In this document: positions 37,355 through 47,161 of the stretch, piece by piece
Layout: every line of letters begins with the position of its first letter
Position numbering within the stretch: the stretch's first letter is position 1
Program-made: the position numbers and the translations under genes
Origin: Pseudomonas sp. EpS/L25
Lineage (GTDB): Bacteria > Pseudomonadota > Gammaproteobacteria > Pseudomonadales > Pseudomonadaceae
Length of the DNA: 64,000 bases
Reading direction: 5' to 3'
Assembly: GCF_001512295.1 (NCBI RefSeq)
Contig: NZ_LNUP01000002.1
Location: 1 to 64,000 of the forward strand
Notes under the pieces: generated by a model
The model's input: only the letters and a program-made list of their open reading frames with translations
Told to the model about the DNA's origin: nothing
Databases searched by the model: none

Positions 37355-39451
37355 TCAGGAGGTCGTCGTCACCCGCTGGGCTGCCTGGGACAGCATGGCA
37401 GCGACCTGCGCGGCCAACTGGTCCAGGGTGAAGGGTTTGGTCATCAGCTCCATGTTACCACCCAGGAAGGCGGTCCGGCTGAGGGCGCCCTCGGCATAGC
37501 CGGTCAGAAACAGCACCGGTAGCCGTGGGCGACGCTGCTGGATCACCTCCGCCAGCTGGCGACCATTCAGGCCGGGCAGGCCGACATCGGTCACCAGCAG
37601 ATTCAGCTCGGGTATCTGCTCCAGCAGGCGCAGCGCGGCCTTGCCTTCGGCCGCGCTCCAGACCCGATAGCCCAAGGCTTCCAGTGCCTCCTGATTGACC
37701 AGGCGCACGGCGTCGTCGTCCTCCACCAGGAGGATGGTCTCGCCGTCGCCCTGGGTGAAGACCACCGGCACGGGTTGCTGCGGCTCGCCGCGCTGCACCG
37801 CCGTCGGCAGATAGATGCAGACCTGGGTGCCGGTCTCATCGCTGGCGAGGGTCAGACGCCCGTTGCTCTGCCGGGCGAAGCCATACACCATCGACAGGCC
37901 CAGCCCGGTGCCCTGACCCTGCGGCTTGGTAGTGAAGAAGGGTTCGAGCACCTTGCCCAGCAGCCGCTCCGGGATGCCGGTGCCGGTATCCCGGACCTCG
38001 ATGCACACGTAGTCCCCCGGTGCCAGCGCCTCGTCTTCGCTACCCTGCTCGGTGATGCTGACCAGATAGGTCGCAAGGGTGATGACACCGCCGTCCGGCA
38101 TGGCATCGCGGGCGTTGATCACCAGGTTGAGGAGGGCGTTCTCCAGTTGGTTGGCGTCGGCCAGCACCCAGGGCAGGTCATCGGCGAGGGCCAGCGTCAC
38201 CGAGATCTGCTCGCTCACCGTACGTTCCAGCAGTTCCTGCAGCGCCAGGATCAGGTCGTTGGCGGACATGGGGCGGGATTCCAGCGATTGTCGCCGGGAA
38301 AAGGCCAGCAGCCGCTGGGTGAGCGCGGCCGCCCGGTGCGCCGAATGCTGCGCGGCCTCCATGTAGCGCTCCAGGCCTTCCAGCTGGCCCTTGCCTTTGA
38401 TTTTCATCAGATCCAGCGCGCCCAACACGCCGGTCAGCATGTTGTTGAAGTCGTGGGCGATGCCGCCGGTGAGTTGCCCGACCGCCTCCATCTTCAAGGA
38501 CTGACGCAAGTGCTCTTCGGCGCGACTGCGCTCGGCGCTCTCCCGTTGCAATTCGCTCAGGGTGAGCGCCAGGGTGCGGGTTCGCTCCGCCACCTGGGAT
38601 TCCAGCTCTTCGTTGAAGCGGCGCAAGGCCAGTTCCGCGCGCTTCTCGTCGCTGATGTCGGCGATCACCGTGGTTGCGCCGATGATCCGCTGGGTCTCGT
38701 CGTGCAAGGGCACCGCGCTCACCCGCAGCCAGGATTCCTCGCCCGACGCGCTGGTGTGATAGAAGTCCTGTCCCTTCACCCGTTCTCCCCGCAAGGCTTT
38801 CGCTCCGGGGAACTGATCGGGCGACAGCAGTTGCCCGGCCGCATCGAGGGCCACCCAGCGCGAGGCCTCCTCAGGTTGCCGGGACGGAATGCGGTGGCCC
38901 GACACATGCTGCTCGTAGAAGGGATTGCTGACCAGGGTGCGTCCCTCGGTATCCATGAAGCACACCCCGACCGGCAGGTTCTCCAGCAGCGTCTGCATGC
39001 GCTCGCGTTCCTGGGCAAGTTCGGCGAGGCGGTCGCGCATCTCGAACTGGCGCAGGCGCGAACGCCAGGCTGCGGCGACGCTGCTCAGCAGCGAGGCGCC
39101 GCTCAGGGGGCGTTCCAGGATGACCAGGTTGGTCGCGGCGGCGGGCAACTGGCGGCGCAGCAGGTCGTTGCCGCGTCCCGAGCGCTTGGAATCGGACGCC
39201 AGCAATACCAGCGGGATGTCCGACCAGGTCGGCTGCCGCTCCAGCGCGTGCGCCAGCGACCTCAGGTCCTGGCGCAAGGCCTCTTCGGTGAAGACGATGA
39301 TCCCGGTCTCGTCGCCGAGGGCCATCGCCACCTCGTCGAGGGTGGCCAGGTAACGGGTGTGATAGCCCTGGGTGAAGAGCCGCTGCAGGCTGGCTGCGTC
39401 ACCCCGCAGCGGCGCGCAGATGATGAGTTCGCAGGAAGGCGCCACGGTCAT
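37355..39451 (-). CDS. PAS-containing hybrid histidine kinase with C-terminal receiver
   Basis: A 698-residue soluble signalling protein. N-terminal part (1-130) resembles a receiver-like domain without an obvious phosphorylation site; then a coiled linker, a PAS domain (about 145-270), a second coil, a HisKA domain with [16 protein letters not shown] (His333), an ATPase domain (NLVINARDAMPDGG, GTGIPERLLGKVLEPFFTTK) and a receiver with Asp622 in LLVTDVGLPGLNG. No membrane segment. The start at 39451 lies two bases after the KaiC-like stop, so the two are co-expressed and probably functionally linked. Confidence 0.87.
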   Translation of the reverse strand: MTVAPSCELIICAPLRGDAASLQRLFTQGYHTRYLATLDEVAMALGDETGIIVFTEEALRQDLRSLAHALERQPTWSDIPLVLLASDSKRSGRGNDLLRRQLPAAATNLVILERPLSGASLLSSVAAAWRSRLRQFEMRDRLAELAQERERMQTLLENLPVGVCFMDTEGRTLVSNPFYEQHVSGHRIPSRQPEEASRWVALDAAGQLLSPDQFPGAKALRGERVKGQDFYHTSASGEESWLRVSAVPLHDETQRIIGATTVIADISDEKRAELALRRFNEELESQVAERTRTLALTLSELQRESAERSRAEEHLRQSLKMEAVGQLTGGIAHDFNNMLTGVLGALDLMKIKGKGQLEGLERYMEAAQHSAHRAAALTQRLLAFSRRQSLESRPMSANDLILALQELLERTVSEQISVTLALADDLPWVLADANQLENALLNLVINARDAMPDGGVITLATYLVSITEQGSEDEALAPGDYVCIEVRDTGTGIPERLLGKVLEPFFTTKPQGQGTGLGLSMVYGFARQSNGRLTLASDETGTQVCIYLPTAVQRGEPQQPVPVVFTQGDGETILLVEDDDAVRLVNQEALEALGYRVWSAAEGKAALRLLEQIPELNLLVTDVGLPGLNGRQLAEVIQQRRPRLPVLFLTGYAEGALSRTAFLGGNMELMTKPFTLDQLAAQVAAMLSQAAQRVTTTS

Positions 39452-39453
39452 CG

Positions 39454-40947
39454 TCAATCGCGCTTTTCCATCAGGGGTTGCTTGGCGCCGAAGTACTCCG
39501 GCGTACCCGTCAGTACGCCGCGGAAATCCACCAGGGGCTGACCGACCCGAATGCCTTGGGCGTCGATGCGCAATTCCCGAATCGCGTCCTCATGGCCACC
39601 ACCGCGGTGCTTGAGGATGGAAATCGCCTTGCGCAGGCGCCCCTGGGCCTCGAAGAAGCGAATCAATACCACCGTATCGGCGATATAGGAGATGTCGAGA
39701 CTGGAGGTCATCGTGCCGACCAGTCCGTGCTGGGGATTGATGAGAAAGGTCACGACTCCGGATTGGCTCAGGTACGAGAGCAACTCGTGCATCTGCAGGA
39801 TCAACTGCTGTTCCTGGGGCATGGCGGCGAGGTAACCGTTGAGGCTGTCCAGCACCAGCATCCGGCACCCGTGCTCCTCGACGTCCCGCCGCACGCGCCA
39901 GGCGAATTCGCCGGGAGACAGCTCCGCGGGATCGATCTGGTGGACCACCAGCAGACCTTCCTCGATATAGCGCGGCAGCGGCATGCCCATGCTTTGCGCC
40001 CGCTTGAGCAGGGTGCCGATGCGTTCGTCGAACTCATAGACGGTGCACTTTTCGCCGCGGGAGCAGGCGGCCATCACATACTGCAGGGCGAGGGTCGTCT
40101 TGCCGGTACCGGCCGGGCCGGTGATCAGCGTACTGGTACCGCGCAAGGGACCGCCGTGCAGCAGGGCATCCATGTCAGCGATATCGCTGGGCACGGGCTC
40201 GCCGGCGAAATCCTGATAGCGCCCCGAGGCAATCATCCGCGGATAGATTTCCAGCCCACCACGGCGAATGGTGAAATCGTGATAGCCGGCGATGAAGTCC
40301 ACCCCGCGCAGCTTCTGGATCTGCAGGCGGCGGCGCGCGGCGCCGAAGTCCAGCGTCAGGCGTTCCAGGGTCAGCACCCCGTGGCAGAGGCTGTGCAGGT
40401 GATTGTCCCGTTCGTTGCCACTGGTGGTCAGGTCGTCCACCAGCAGCACGGTCAGACCGCGTCCCGCGAAGAATTGCTTGAGCGCCAGCACCTGGCGGCG
40501 ATAGCGCAGCGGGTCCTGCGCCAGCAGGCGCATCTCCGACAGGCTGTCGAACACCAGCCGGTTCGGTTTGAGTTCCTCCACGCGCGCCTGGATCAGGCCG
40601 ATGGTGTCGCCCAGCTCGGACTCCCAGGGATGCAGGATGGTCTGCTCCTGCGCACCGCCCAGCACCGCATCGGCGGCGGACAGCTCGAACAGGTCCACGC
40701 CGTCCAGGCTCCAGCCGTGGGACTCGGCTACGCTGCGCAGCTCCTCGCCGGTTTCCGACAGCGTGATGTACAGCACCGATTCGCCCTGGCGAACCCCTTC
40801 GAAGAGAAACTGCAGGCCCAGGGTGGTCTTGCCCGATCCTGGGGTGCCTTCGAGCAGATAGAGCCGATCCTTCGGCAAGCCGCCGCGCAGGACTTTGTCC
40901 AAGCCGGGATTGCCTGTCGTGATGACTGACGGGCTGAGAGAACTCAT
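39454..40947 (-). CDS. KaiC-like double-domain ATPase
   Basis: A 497-residue protein with two KaiC/RecA-type ATPase domains: Walker A GTPGSGKTTLGLQF (about 34-47) and GPAGTGKTTLALQY (about 277-290), each with following KaiC-type segments (LEGTPGSGKTTLGLQFLFEG; MLVLDSLNGYLAAMPQEQQL). Cyanobacterial KaiC is a clock protein; in heterotrophs, relatives lacking KaiA usually pair with signalling kinases and stress responses. Here the partner is the hybrid kinase starting two bases downstream. A clock function should not be assumed. Length is close to KaiC (519). Confidence 0.88.
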   Translation of the reverse strand: MSSLSPSVITTGNPGLDKVLRGGLPKDRLYLLEGTPGSGKTTLGLQFLFEGVRQGESVLYITLSETGEELRSVAESHGWSLDGVDLFELSAADAVLGGAQEQTILHPWESELGDTIGLIQARVEELKPNRLVFDSLSEMRLLAQDPLRYRRQVLALKQFFAGRGLTVLLVDDLTTSGNERDNHLHSLCHGVLTLERLTLDFGAARRRLQIQKLRGVDFIAGYHDFTIRRGGLEIYPRMIASGRYQDFAGEPVPSDIADMDALLHGGPLRGTSTLITGPAGTGKTTLALQYVMAACSRGEKCTVYEFDERIGTLLKRAQSMGMPLPRYIEEGLLVVHQIDPAELSPGEFAWRVRRDVEEHGCRMLVLDSLNGYLAAMPQEQQLILQMHELLSYLSQSGVVTFLINPQHGLVGTMTSSLDISYIADTVVLIRFFEAQGRLRKAISILKHRGGGHEDAIRELRIDAQGIRVGQPLVDFRGVLTGTPEYFGAKQPLMEKRD

Positions 40948-41197
40948 GGATGACCGGACCTCGCGGCGTCGGGAGCGAAAGAGACGGGAAGGACGCGGCG
41001 CAGAGCCTCCCCGAAGGGACCCGCAGCGCGACGGCAGGGGAAATCGATTGAGCCGCGCCGGAAGACGGTGGCGAGGAGCGGGCGAGGGCGCGATCTGCGC
41101 CCGGATTAATCGTCAGTCTAGTCGCGTCGTCGAGCCGGGGCTACTCCGGCCATCGACGTCGACGCGCCGTCGGTACCTAGGTCACGCGGCGCAATGT

Positions 41198-42802
<1,605 letters not shown>

Positions 42803-43042
42803 CTGGCTCACGTCTGAGAAATCCTTGCGCAGCGAAATTGGCGTCTTGCCCCTGAGACAGCCGAGCGGCAAAAAAACTTCATCGCTCCCCTCTTCGAGCG
42901 CGTCTGGCTGGCTTCTTTCCGAGCTGAAAGCCAGGCGGGATGCGGCTTTGGCGGCCATTGGCCAGCGTACCGCTCACACGCTTCAGGCGACCGTTGAAGC
43001 GGTCCGCGGAGAATCTCTCGTTCATCCGATGTCTGAGCTGCC

Positions 43043-43429
43043 ATGAAGCCGAGAAGCCTTGATATACAAAGACAAATTCTTGTTCTGGAAGACGATCCGG
43101 GGCAGCGCGAGTTGCTGACCGAAATCCTCACCGAACAGGGGCTGAACGTGGTCGCCGTCGCTTCCAGTGACGACGCCCTGGCGCACATGGACCACCAGGG
43201 CAGCGATACCAAGCTGGTCATCGCCGACGTCAATGTGCCCGGCACCCTCGATGGTCTCGCCTTCGCCCAACTGGCGGCCGCCAGTTGGCCCACCGTGCCC
43301 TTCATCATCATCTCCGGCTACATCGATCAGGACCTTGCCATATTGCCGCGGCGGGCTGCCTTCCTGCCCAAGCCCTGGAGCGTGGCCGACCTCAGCCAGC
43401 TGGTCGAAAGTCTGCTGCCCCGTCGCTGA
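43043..43429 (+). CDS. Single-domain response regulator (CheY-like)
   Basis: A 128-residue receiver with no output domain: acidic pocket in ILVLEDDPGQRELL, phosphorylation Asp in LVIADVNVPGTLDG, Ser/Thr position in FIIISGYIDQD and Lys in AFLPKPWSV. It lies back-to-back with the LOV kinase gene with 240 bases between starts, so it is a likely phosphate acceptor in the light-signalling branch. It could also serve the KaiC-linked kinase. Confidence 0.82.
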   Translation: MKPRSLDIQRQILVLEDDPGQRELLTEILTEQGLNVVAVASSDDALAHMDHQGSDTKLVIADVNVPGTLDGLAFAQLAAASWPTVPFIIISGYIDQDLAILPRRAAFLPKPWSVADLSQLVESLLPRR

Positions 43430-43649
43430 TCCAATCCGGCGAACGTCGCTGGGCCCGCTCGCGTCTTCGCGCTGTCGGATGACCGGCAGCCGGGCTGGTC
43501 TAGGTGTCTTGCTGTTGCCTCTTTGCGACATGGCGGAGTCGGCAATGGCTAATTGATATGACGTCCGTCGGCTGGCGCACCAGCCAGGGAACCAAAGCTC
43601 CTGGATACCATCAATGTGCCATCTATTCCCGACTGGCAAGGAGCGCTTC

Positions 43650-44138
43650 ATGGACGCAGTCATTACCCAGATTACCCAGATCACCGATTGGGAATTTCTC
43701 ATCGCGCTGGAACGCAGCCTGGAAAGCCGCGGTCGGCTCGACATGGCCGCCAGCGCCGCCCTCGAACGCCAGGGCCATCTGCTCTCCCGCCGCTACCTCC
43801 AGCAAAAGGGCAAGCTCGGCAACGGCCCCTTCAGCCCGCTGGAGGACGAGATCCTCGATGTTCTGGCCACGGCTACCGCCGCCCTGCGTCGCGCGCGCCG
43901 GCTGCCCCATAACATCGTCAAGAGCCTGCGCGCCGGTGGCCTGGTCGAGGCCGTCGAGCGTAACGTCTGCCATGCCGGCGCCTTGCTGTGCCGTACCGAC
44001 TTCGAAGCCGACGGCATCCCGCGCGGCACCCTGGAGCGCATCGTCGACCGCCATCCCCAGGCCTTCGAACTGGAAGCCCGCCGCGCCGCCGCCCGCTACG
44101 TGGCCGAGCACGAGCCGGCCTTGCGCGCAGCGGGCTGA
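43650..44138 (+). CDS. Unknown soluble protein, paralogue A
   Basis: A 162-residue protein of unknown function, clearly related to the protein at 48607-49098: both share LGNGPFS, a helical EEIL-VL-TA-AALRR stretch, RLPHNI-KSLR-GGL and CRTDFEADGI-RGT. The sequence is mostly helical with no signal or membrane segment and no recognised catalytic motif; two cysteines (NVCHAGALLCRTD) are conserved in the pair. AAGGAG seven bases before the ATG at 43650 is a good start. It is followed by a terminator hairpin. Confidence 0.65.
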   Translation: MDAVITQITQITDWEFLIALERSLESRGRLDMAASAALERQGHLLSRRYLQQKGKLGNGPFSPLEDEILDVLATATAALRRARRLPHNIVKSLRAGGLVEAVERNVCHAGALLCRTDFEADGIPRGTLERIVDRHPQAFELEARRAAARYVAEHEPALRAAG

Positions 44139-44148
44139 GGGACACCGT

Positions 44149-44170
44149 CAGGCCGCTCGCGGGCGGCCTG
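44149..44170 (+). terminator. Hairpin after paralogue A
   Basis: CAGGCCGCTCGCGGGCGGCCTG is an inverted repeat 11 bases after the stop codon. No T run follows. The other paralogue has a similar GGCCGCC...GGCGGCC hairpin after its stop. Confidence 0.55.
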
Positions 44171-44248
44171 CCGAGCCAGACACCAAGTCCAACCCTGCTG
44201 GCATCCCGTGCTACCGTTTCGGCGTGCCCCGCCGAAACGAACGCCGCC

Positions 44249-44869
44249 ATGTCCATCGCCGACAGTCTTCTCGCCTTCACCCTGGCCGCCGCGCTGCTCA
44301 CCCTCACGCCGGGCCTGGATACCGCCCTGGTCCTGCGCACCGCCGCTGTCGAAGGGCGCCGCCAAGCCTGGCGCGCGGCCCTGGGCATCAATGTCGGCTG
44401 CCTGCTCTGGGGCGCGGCCGTGGCCTTCGGCCTGGGCGCGCTGCTGGCGGCCTCGGAGCTGGCCTATACCCTGCTCAAGTACTGCGGCGCGGCCTACCTC
44501 GGCTGGCTCGGCCTGAACCTGCTGCTGCGCCCTCGCACCGCCATCGCGCCCACGACAGGCGAGGGCCGCGCGACCGCCAACTGGTTCGTGAAGGGCATGC
44601 TGGGCAACGTGCTCAACCCCAAGGTCGGCATCTTCTACGTCTCCTTCCTGCCGCAGTTCATTCCCCCAGGCCAACCCCTGATCGCCTGGACCTTCGGTCT
44701 GGTCGCCATCCATGTGGTGCTGGGGCTGCTCTGGTCGCTGATCCTGATCGGTGCTACCCGCTCGCTGGGCGAAGTTCTACGCAAGGCGGCGGTGATCCGG
44801 TGGCTAGATCGGACGACCGGGGTGGTCTTTCTGCTGTTTGCGGCGCGGTTGGCGGTGAGTAGGAGGTAG
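44249..44869 (+). CDS. LysE/RhtB-family amino acid exporter
   Basis: A 206-residue inner-membrane protein with about six helices. FTLAAALLTLTPGLDTALVL at the N-terminus and KGMLGNVLNPKVGIFYVSFL in the middle are the two signatures of LysE/RhtB exporters, which expel amino acids or homoserine lactones. The substrate is not known. The ATG at 44249 is chosen because conserved sequence starts there. It is the last core-like gene before the AT-rich island. Confidence 0.87.
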   Translation: MSIADSLLAFTLAAALLTLTPGLDTALVLRTAAVEGRRQAWRAALGINVGCLLWGAAVAFGLGALLAASELAYTLLKYCGAAYLGWLGLNLLLRPRTAIAPTTGEGRATANWFVKGMLGNVLNPKVGIFYVSFLPQFIPPGQPLIAWTFGLVAIHVVLGLLWSLILIGATRSLGEVLRKAAVIRWLDRTTGVVFLLFAARLAVSRR

Positions 44870-45178
44870 GGGAGGGGGCCTCGTTGGGAGCGCTAGAAGA
44901 ATCTTTCAGAAACGACAAGGCCTGTACCAGGCGGGCGTTGGGACCCAGCGACTACGTCGACACTGCTTCTGCAAATCCGCATCATAGCTGGCTTCCTTCA
45001 TCAATGATGCCGTCTGGCATACACGCAGGCATACACGAAGCTTGGCATTCTACGAGCTGCGGTTGACCAAGCCTGAAGCTACAGCTTTTCGGTTTCTAAA
45101 GCCTTTAGCGGGGCAAGCACGTAGAAAGCGCGGGATGAAAACGCCTGCAGCTACGCTAGTACGACGATGTGGTCACAT
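44870..45178. other. Gap at the left edge of the AT-rich island
   Basis: No gene. Composition changes here from GC-rich core to AT-rich island. It contains the paired GGCATACAC motif (45016-45036). I looked for a copy of the tRNA-Pro 3' end that would mark the left attachment site and did not find one. Confidence 0.5.
45016..45036 (+). repeat. Paired GGCATACAC sites (left), candidate integrase arm sites
   Basis: GGCATACAC occurs at 45016-45024 and 45028-45036, separated by three bases. The same 12-base period, motif and orientation recur at 58299-58319 beside the integrase. Such paired short repeats near the ends of an island suit arm-type binding sites for its integrase. Confidence 0.5.
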
Positions 45179-46471
45179 CTAGCTATTTTTGCCAAAGAAC
45201 AGAACTTGTTCGTTTGGCATTATAAGGTCTTTGTATTTTCTTGATTTAGTGTTTATTGACGCAAATGTTCTTTTGTTTTCGAAGCTAATCTGATCTTTCA
45301 GGTGGAGATTTTCTGAGCAAGCAATCTCTGTAAAGAGCTTGGGGAGATCTATTGCTATTTCTTTGTAGTGAGATCCTTGGAGAACCACGGTGGCGTTTCC
45401 ACCTTTCTTTAGCACTCTGCTCATTTCACGAACTGAGTTTTGAAGAGCTAAAAAATATTGCCTAAAATTTTTATAATAATAGGACTTGGAGCCATGAGAT
45501 GGGTGGTTTTTTATAGACTCGAGAAGGTCATTGATCGAGTTGGGCAACGCTTGTTGCTGATAAATGATCGAGTTGTTTATTGTTGTAGTGCCCATGAGCT
45601 GTCTTCTAACCGTTAAGTCTGAGTTTTCAGTATTTAATCCAAGAACAGAAAGTTCAATAAGGGTCGCTCTGGCATAGTCAATTCTAGTGCAGTAAGGGGG
45701 GGACGTCAGGATCGCATCAATAGAGCTGCTTTCGATAGAAAGTTTTTCAGCTGATGCCCATTCAATATCGACTCGACTATAAGCTGCCGCACTGCTGTGG
45801 TTAGCTAGGCAGATCAGCTTTAGTCTTTGTCCCTCTTGTAGTATCAGTTCTTTCCAATAGCGCTTTTCTTTGCTTGCCGATTCAGGCGCTGGTTTTTTGG
45901 TTTTGATCCAGGTGGGATTAGAGGTCTTTTCTGAAAGAGTTAGTTTTTTTATAGATATGAACAGTGTAAGTAGTATGAATGCATTCGCGCTTGATAAGCC
46001 TTTTAGCCTGCTGCCTATTGCAGTCAAATCATTGATGTATGACGCTGTGTTTGAGCTTAGAGCCCATGAAACTATCTCTCTTGTTGGTCCGGCTAAATCT
46101 TGGTCTAGCCAATCCGATAGTGGCTCTGTCTCGATACATTTTTCGTTTTGATATTTCTCGAGAAGGCTTTCAAGTTTTCGCAGCGCCATATCCGTATCCG
46201 ACGCACTTATGCTTCTGGCCTTTCCTACGACGACCATGACAGGGTTCAGGTCGATACCTATTGATGATAGGCCTAGAGCGGCCGCTGCATGTGTAGTGGT
46301 GCCTGAGCCGTTCCAGAGATCGAGGACTAGTGATCCGCTAGAGCACCCTTTTAGGACGTCTGTTGCGAATTCAATAGAAAACCCGGCGTAATACGGAAAT
46401 AGTTCCGACTTGCCGGCTTTATTAGGTGCCCTTTTGGGGGATCTGATGTTTTTATCTTTCAAGGTTTTCAA
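45179..46471 (-). CDS. DNA methyltransferase (N4-cytosine/N6-adenine type)
   Basis: A 430-residue SAM-dependent DNA methyltransferase. SAM-binding motif SGSLVLDLWNGSGTTTHAAA is near the N-terminus (about 45-64), preceded by FPYYAGFSIEFA; the catalytic motif TSPPYCTRIDYA comes much later (about 260), with a helical insert between. In typical beta-class enzymes SPPY comes first, so the order here is permuted. Start is TTG at 46471: an in-frame TAA lies three codons upstream and no ATG is near; there is no clear ribosome site, so translation is probably coupled to the HEPN gene that ends six bases before. AT-rich codon use unlike the core genes. Confidence 0.8.
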   Translation of the reverse strand: MKTLKDKNIRSPKRAPNKAGKSELFPYYAGFSIEFATDVLKGCSSGSLVLDLWNGSGTTTHAAAALGLSSIGIDLNPVMVVVGKARSISASDTDMALRKLESLLEKYQNEKCIETEPLSDWLDQDLAGPTREIVSWALSSNTASYINDLTAIGSRLKGLSSANAFILLTLFISIKKLTLSEKTSNPTWIKTKKPAPESASKEKRYWKELILQEGQRLKLICLANHSSAAAYSRVDIEWASAEKLSIESSSIDAILTSPPYCTRIDYARATLIELSVLGLNTENSDLTVRRQLMGTTTINNSIIYQQQALPNSINDLLESIKNHPSHGSKSYYYKNFRQYFLALQNSVREMSRVLKKGGNATVVLQGSHYKEIAIDLPKLFTEIACSENLHLKDQISFENKRTFASINTKSRKYKDLIMPNEQVLFFGKNS

Positions 46472-46477
46472 CTGGAA

Positions 46478-47161
46478 TTAGTTTTTTTCGAGCCAGGCTT
46501 CAATTGAACTGTGAAACTGGTTAAGTAGGTTTTCTGTATAAGTCAGTAGGTCGTTTATGATGTTTTCTTTTGGGTAGTCGATCAGGCCGCCGTGCGCGAT
46601 ATCGTTCCGCCTAGCTAATAAGTCGTCCAGTCTGCCAAGATTTACTCGATCAATATCGAGACCAATGATTTCTGAATTAAAAATCACGACCTCTTTGTTT
46701 ACATTTGCATAAGTCATTACAAGTTCGTCAAAATTTTGAAGGTGATCTATCGGGGTTTCCAGCCATTTTTTGAACTCACATGTTAGATCCGACAAAGCGT
46801 TAAATCTACCTGAGTTAATTTTCTTGGGAATTTTCCCTAATGAAACTGTGTTAAATAATTTGTCAAAAAATGAGTTTACAAAGCCCTGCTTCTGCAGCCA
46901 TAGGGTAACATACTTTTCCTTGTATTTTTTGTGCTTCTGTCCTCTGACGCAGGCACGTCTTAAACAGATCGACATTGCTATGCGAAAGTATCCTTCCCAC
47001 GCAGCATAAATCATTGGTACAGACATTAAATACAAAAAATCATTTTTTTCAGGATTATTGGTGATTACGTGAAGCCTCAAATCCGCAATTATCGCTAAAT
47101 GTCTTGTGAGCGCCTCTTTAGCTTCTGTTTTGGCGCTCATCAAACGAAGGTGTCGGGTCAT
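46478..47161 (-). CDS. HEPN-domain protein (MAE_28990/MAE_18760-like), putative RNase
   Basis: A 227-residue all-helical protein. LLARRNDIAHGGLIDYPKEN near residue 185 carries the R-x4-H motif of HEPN ribonucleases, and the N-terminal YLMSVPMIYAAWEGYFRIAM resembles the MAE_28990/MAE_18760 family (W-E-G-Y plus RN-IAHG). HEPN proteins with intact R-x4-H usually cut RNA in toxin or abortive-infection systems. The ATG at 47161 overlaps the DUF262 stop (TAATG), so the two are translationally coupled; an upstream start at 47173 is less likely. Very AT-rich. RNase activity is inferred. Confidence 0.75.
   Translation of the reverse strand: MTRHLRLMSAKTEAKEALTRHLAIIADLRLHVITNNPEKNDFLYLMSVPMIYAAWEGYFRIAMSICLRRACVRGQKHKKYKEKYVTLWLQKQGFVNSFFDKLFNTVSLGKIPKKINSGRFNALSDLTCEFKKWLETPIDHLQNFDELVMTYANVNKEVVIFNSEIIGLDIDRVNLGRLDDLLARRNDIAHGGLIDYPKENIINDLLTYTENLLNQFHSSIEAWLEKN

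Noticed and set aside
39454-40947. A true circadian clock operon
   Set aside because: No kaiA or kaiB lies near the KaiC-like gene; the partner is a hybrid kinase, so a clock role is not supported.
44870-45178. A left attachment site copying the tRNA-Pro 3' end
   Set aside because: I looked for CGGAGCGACTGGATTCGAAC or part of it in this gap and found none.
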